From an uncultured Clostridia bacterium (GTDB taxonomy: Bacteria; Bacillota; Clostridia; Christensenellales; CAG-314): a DNA stretch of 7,258 bases. Of the stretch, positions 5,870 through 7,258 are shown piece after piece. A program made the translations under genes and the position numbers. Below the pieces are notes generated by a model that saw only the letters and a list, made by a program, of their open reading frames with translations, was not told the origin of the DNA and did not search any database. The stretch lies in the NCBI GenBank assembly GCA_934294965.1, contig CAKRAM010000016.1, positions 1 to 7,258 on the forward strand. Direction: 5' to 3'. Each line of letters starts with the position of its first letter. Within the stretch, counting starts at the first letter, position 1.

Positions 5870-6014
5870 TATCGTTTCTCCGATACAAGGGGTGGCAATA
5901 TTGCAAACCGTTTGACGAGCAAACGCCTGCACGAGTTGCACTGCAAGAGCTTTGAGCAAAACGCCGTTGTCCATAATAGGCGCAACCGACTTTAACCTTC
6001 CACCGTTACCCGTT
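5870..6014 (-). promoter_or_regulatory. Long 5' leader of the XRE regulator gene
   Basis: The predicted start near 6014 leaves about 145 untranslated nt before the ATG. It contains a perfect 6-bp hairpin CGTTTG/CAAACG (5909-5914 with 5920-5925). The leader happens to be open in the frame of the gene. No known riboswitch class was recognised. Confidence 0.35.
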
Positions 6015-6020
6015 AAAATC

Positions 6021-6049
6021 ATTATACCATTTTGAATATTTTATGGCAA
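6021..6049 (-). promoter_or_regulatory. Promoter of the XRE regulator gene
   Basis: On the minus strand -35 TTGCCA (6044-6049) and a perfect -10 TATAAT (6021-6026) are 17 bp apart. This is a good match to a housekeeping promoter and sits about 30 bp from the palindrome cluster. Confidence 0.75.
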
Positions 6050-6077
6050 GCATATTAAACAGAGCTTAATTGTCCAC

Positions 6078-6154
6078 TCTACCGACGGTAGAATTTGCAA
6101 ATTCTACTCTACTTCTACAAGAAAAAACCGTAGAGAGATTTTATCAAACGGTAG
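6078..6154. promoter_or_regulatory. Operator-like cluster of TCTAC/GTAGA repeats
   Basis: Within 77 bp the pentamer TCTAC occurs at 6078, 6103, 6108 and 6114, and its complement GTAGA at 6088 and 6130. Two perfect palindromes overlap: TCTACC-GAC-GGTAGA (6078-6092) and the 20-bp GTAGAATTTGCAAATTCTAC (6088-6107). The heptamer ACGGTAG occurs at 6085 and again at 6148, 63 bp apart. The cluster lies between the divergent XRE and degV promoters. It looks like a multi-site operator; the binding protein is unknown, with the adjacent XRE protein the first suspect. Confidence 0.6.
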
Positions 6155-6178
6155 GTAAACTTTTTGCACGTGCCGCTA

Positions 6179-6184
6179 TATAAT
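6179..6184 (+). promoter_or_regulatory. Candidate distal degV promoter (-10 only)
   Basis: A perfect TATAAT at 6179-6184, but the hexamer 17 bp upstream is TAAACT (6156-6161), a poor -35. The ACGGTAG copy at 6148-6154 lies right beside this -35 region, so activator dependence is conceivable. Start would be near 6191, about 338 nt before the DegV ATG. Confidence 0.4.
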
Positions 6185-6348
6185 ACGGGCAAAGAAACAC
6201 AGACGGCATGCGGCATATCGCTCTAATTAGGCAACAAACGAAATCCGCTCGACCGAATTACGAAGCAATTTGAGCAAAAAAACCGAGCGAGCCTTTGCTT
6301 ATGGCAAATTGAGGGCAAACAAAGGGCAAGCGATAAGCGTTTGAGGAA

Positions 6349-6378
6349 TTGTCCGACGCGTAAGGCAACAGTTATTAT
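6349..6378 (+). promoter_or_regulatory. Candidate proximal degV promoter
   Basis: TTGTCC (6349-6354) and TATTAT (6373-6378) are 18 bp apart, with four of six and five of six consensus bases. Start would be near 6385, giving a leader of about 144 nt. It is one of two alternatives for degV and is not strong. Confidence 0.35.
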
Positions 6379-6462
6379 TGCCGACATCAAGGCAAGTGGC
6401 ACCGAAAAGGCAAGCGTATGAGTGAAAATCGCGCGAGGCTGCTTCCAAAATCAAACGCCGCA

Positions 6463-6489
6463 GCGCATATGCGCATACGTACATATGCT
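6463..6489. repeat. GCGCATATGCGCATA repeat, copy 2
   Basis: An exact second copy of the 15-mer at 1706-1720, here at 6463-6477. It is followed by a CATATG (6483-6488), giving the inverted arms GCATATG (6466-6472) and CATATGC (6483-6489). It lies 40-66 bases upstream of the DegV start. Two copies in 7 kb, both outside genes, suggest a small dispersed palindromic element. Confidence 0.55.
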
Positions 6490-6528
6490 CATGCAATGCC
6501 GTAGCCAAAAATATGGAGGAAAAAAAAT

Positions 6529-7258
6529 ATGTTTACTGTAAGTTGCGAATCCACAATCGATCTCCCCGGGGAATACATACACGCACGCAACTGCACCACT
6601 TTAAGTTATAGTTACTTTGTGGACGGCGAAGAACACGTTGACGATATGGACACGTCAAAGGAGCATTTGGACGCGTTTTATCAAGTGCTTAAAACCAAAC
6701 GCCCCACCACGTCGCTTATTTGCCAAGCGGCATACACGGAATACTTTGAACAATTGCTTGAAAAGGGCGACGTGCTGCACATTGCGTTCGGCAGCGGAAT
6801 GTCCCAATCGGTTGCCAACGCGTTTTTGGCGCAAAAAGCACTTGCGGGCAAATATCCCGACCGCAAGTTTTACGTTGTGGACTCCACGTGCAGTTCGGCA
6901 GGATACGGACTTATTGTGGACGACGCGTTGGATATGCGCGACCAAGGCAAAAGCATAGAAGAAATTTACGCTTGGCTGAATATGAACGCACGCAGAGTTC
7001 ACCACCAGTTTTTCTCTACCGACCTATCCTACTTTAAGCGAAGCGGACGCGTTTCCGGTCCGGCGGCATTGTTCGGAACGCTGTTCGGAATTTGCCCCAT
7101 AATGCACCTGAACTACGACGGCAAAATTATTGCGTACGCCAAAACTTTAGGCAAAAAGAAAGCAATAAAGTACACTCTTGCGGAGGTTTGCGCACACATA
7201 GAAAACGGCGCCGACTACGACAAAAAGATTTTTATCAGCCACTCGGATTGCCCCGAAA
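6529..7258 (+). CDS. DegV-family fatty-acid-binding protein (3' end cut off)
   Basis: DegV/FakB-like proteins bind a fatty acid; the FakB members present it to the kinase FakA so that exogenous fatty acids can enter phospholipid synthesis. The visible 243 residues begin MFTVSCESTIDLPGEY and include PTTSLICQAAYTEYF (59-73), GDVLHIAFGSGMSQSVANAF (80-99, the family's serine-rich lipid-contact loop), FYVVDSTCSSAGYGLIV (114-130) and the signature TDLSYFKRSGRVSGPAALFGTLFGICPIM (164-192). Family members run about 280 residues, so some 40 C-terminal residues lie beyond the right edge. The ATG has GGAGGA 8 nt upstream. It is divergent from the XRE membrane regulator. No fakA is visible, so lipid delivery to FakA is inferred; other DegV roles are unresolved. 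Confidence 0.92.
   Translation, partial: MFTVSCESTIDLPGEYIHARNCTTLSYSYFVDGEEHVDDMDTSKEHLDAFYQVLKTKRPTTSLICQAAYTEYFEQLLEKGDVLHIAFGSGMSQSVANAFLAQKALAGKYPDRKFYVVDSTCSSAGYGLIVDDALDMRDQGKSIEEIYAWLNMNARRVHHQFFSTDLSYFKRSGRVSGPAALFGTLFGICPIMHLNYDGKIIAYAKTLGKKKAIKYTLAEVCAHIENGADYDKKIFISHSDCPE

Larger units (their letters stand above)
6191..6514 (+). other. Long non-coding leader upstream of degV
   Basis: More than 300 bases without a convincing gene. Two short frames are present (6208-6273, 21 codons; 6418-6504, 28 codons). Neither has a good ribosome binding site or a recognisable product; the second has only AAGG 7 nt upstream. Visible structure includes the arms CGCTCG/CGAGCG (6246-6251 with 6284-6289), AGCAAA/TTTGCT (6273-6278 with 6294-6299) and GCATATG/CATATGC near 6466-6489. 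No tRNA, and no riboswitch class I know, could be recognised. Confidence 0.45.

Noticed and set aside
5870..6022. N-terminal extension of the XRE regulator to an ATG at 6022
   Set aside because: That ATG overlaps the -10 TATAAT; the ATG at 5869 has a proper GGAG site and begins right at the HTH domain.
6208..6273. 21-codon frame in the degV leader
   Set aside because: No ribosome binding site and no similarity to anything known.
6299..6508. 69-codon minus-strand frame antisense to the degV leader
   Set aside because: No ribosome binding site, overlaps the palindromic repeat, and the product is unlike any family I know.
1..7258. CRISPR array, tRNA, rRNA, insertion sequence or phage genes
   Set aside because: No regularly spaced direct repeats, cloverleaf, transposase or integrase motifs, or terminal inverted repeats were seen on either strand.

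Overview
The window looks like chromosomal DNA from a low-to-mid GC Gram-positive bacterium of the Clostridia type, probably an uncultured gut lineage. This rests on the rplM-rpsI pair, a DegV-family lipid-binding protein, a membrane-anchored XRE regulator, strong AGGAGG-type ribosome binding sites and several near-consensus sigma-A promoters. The assignment is inference from gene content, not a phylogeny.

Layout. Positions 1-306 hold no convincing gene. They contain two related repeat units sharing the signature TGTCATNNTGA on the minus strand. An intrinsic terminator (307-350) closes the minus-strand operon rplM-rpsI (ribosomal proteins L13 and S9; 380-1238). That operon has a perfect TTGACA-17-TATAAT promoter and a leader of about 116 nt with two hairpins. 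A 330-base non-coding stretch separates it from a minus-strand acyl-CoA/AMP-forming ligase (1724-3280, GTG start). Upstream of the ligase, on the same strand, lies an RluA-family pseudouridine synthase (3351-4196). Its perfect promoter places transcription start at, or within a base or so of, the ATG, so it is probably translated from a leaderless mRNA. A divergent promoter drives a plus-strand Apt-like phosphoribosyltransferase (4464-5000). The predicted 5' end of that transcript is an 11-bp perfect inverted repeat, and the gene ends at a classic terminator (5131-5167).

A minus-strand XRE regulator with four predicted membrane helices (5243-5869) is divergent from a DegV-family protein (6529 to the right edge, cut off). 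The 660 bases between them contain a dense cluster of TCTAC/GTAGA palindromes, two candidate promoters toward degV, a long leader, and a second copy of a GCGCATATGCGCATA motif also found after the ligase gene.

The genes are mostly housekeeping: translation (L13, S9, rRNA modification), purine salvage, and fatty-acid handling (acyl ligase, DegV/FakB-like protein). No mobile element, CRISPR array, tRNA or rRNA is visible, and there is no clear novel multi-gene system. The most interesting content is regulatory: the XRE-TM/degV intergenic region, the leaderless rluA-type gene, the apt-like leader and the L13 leader.
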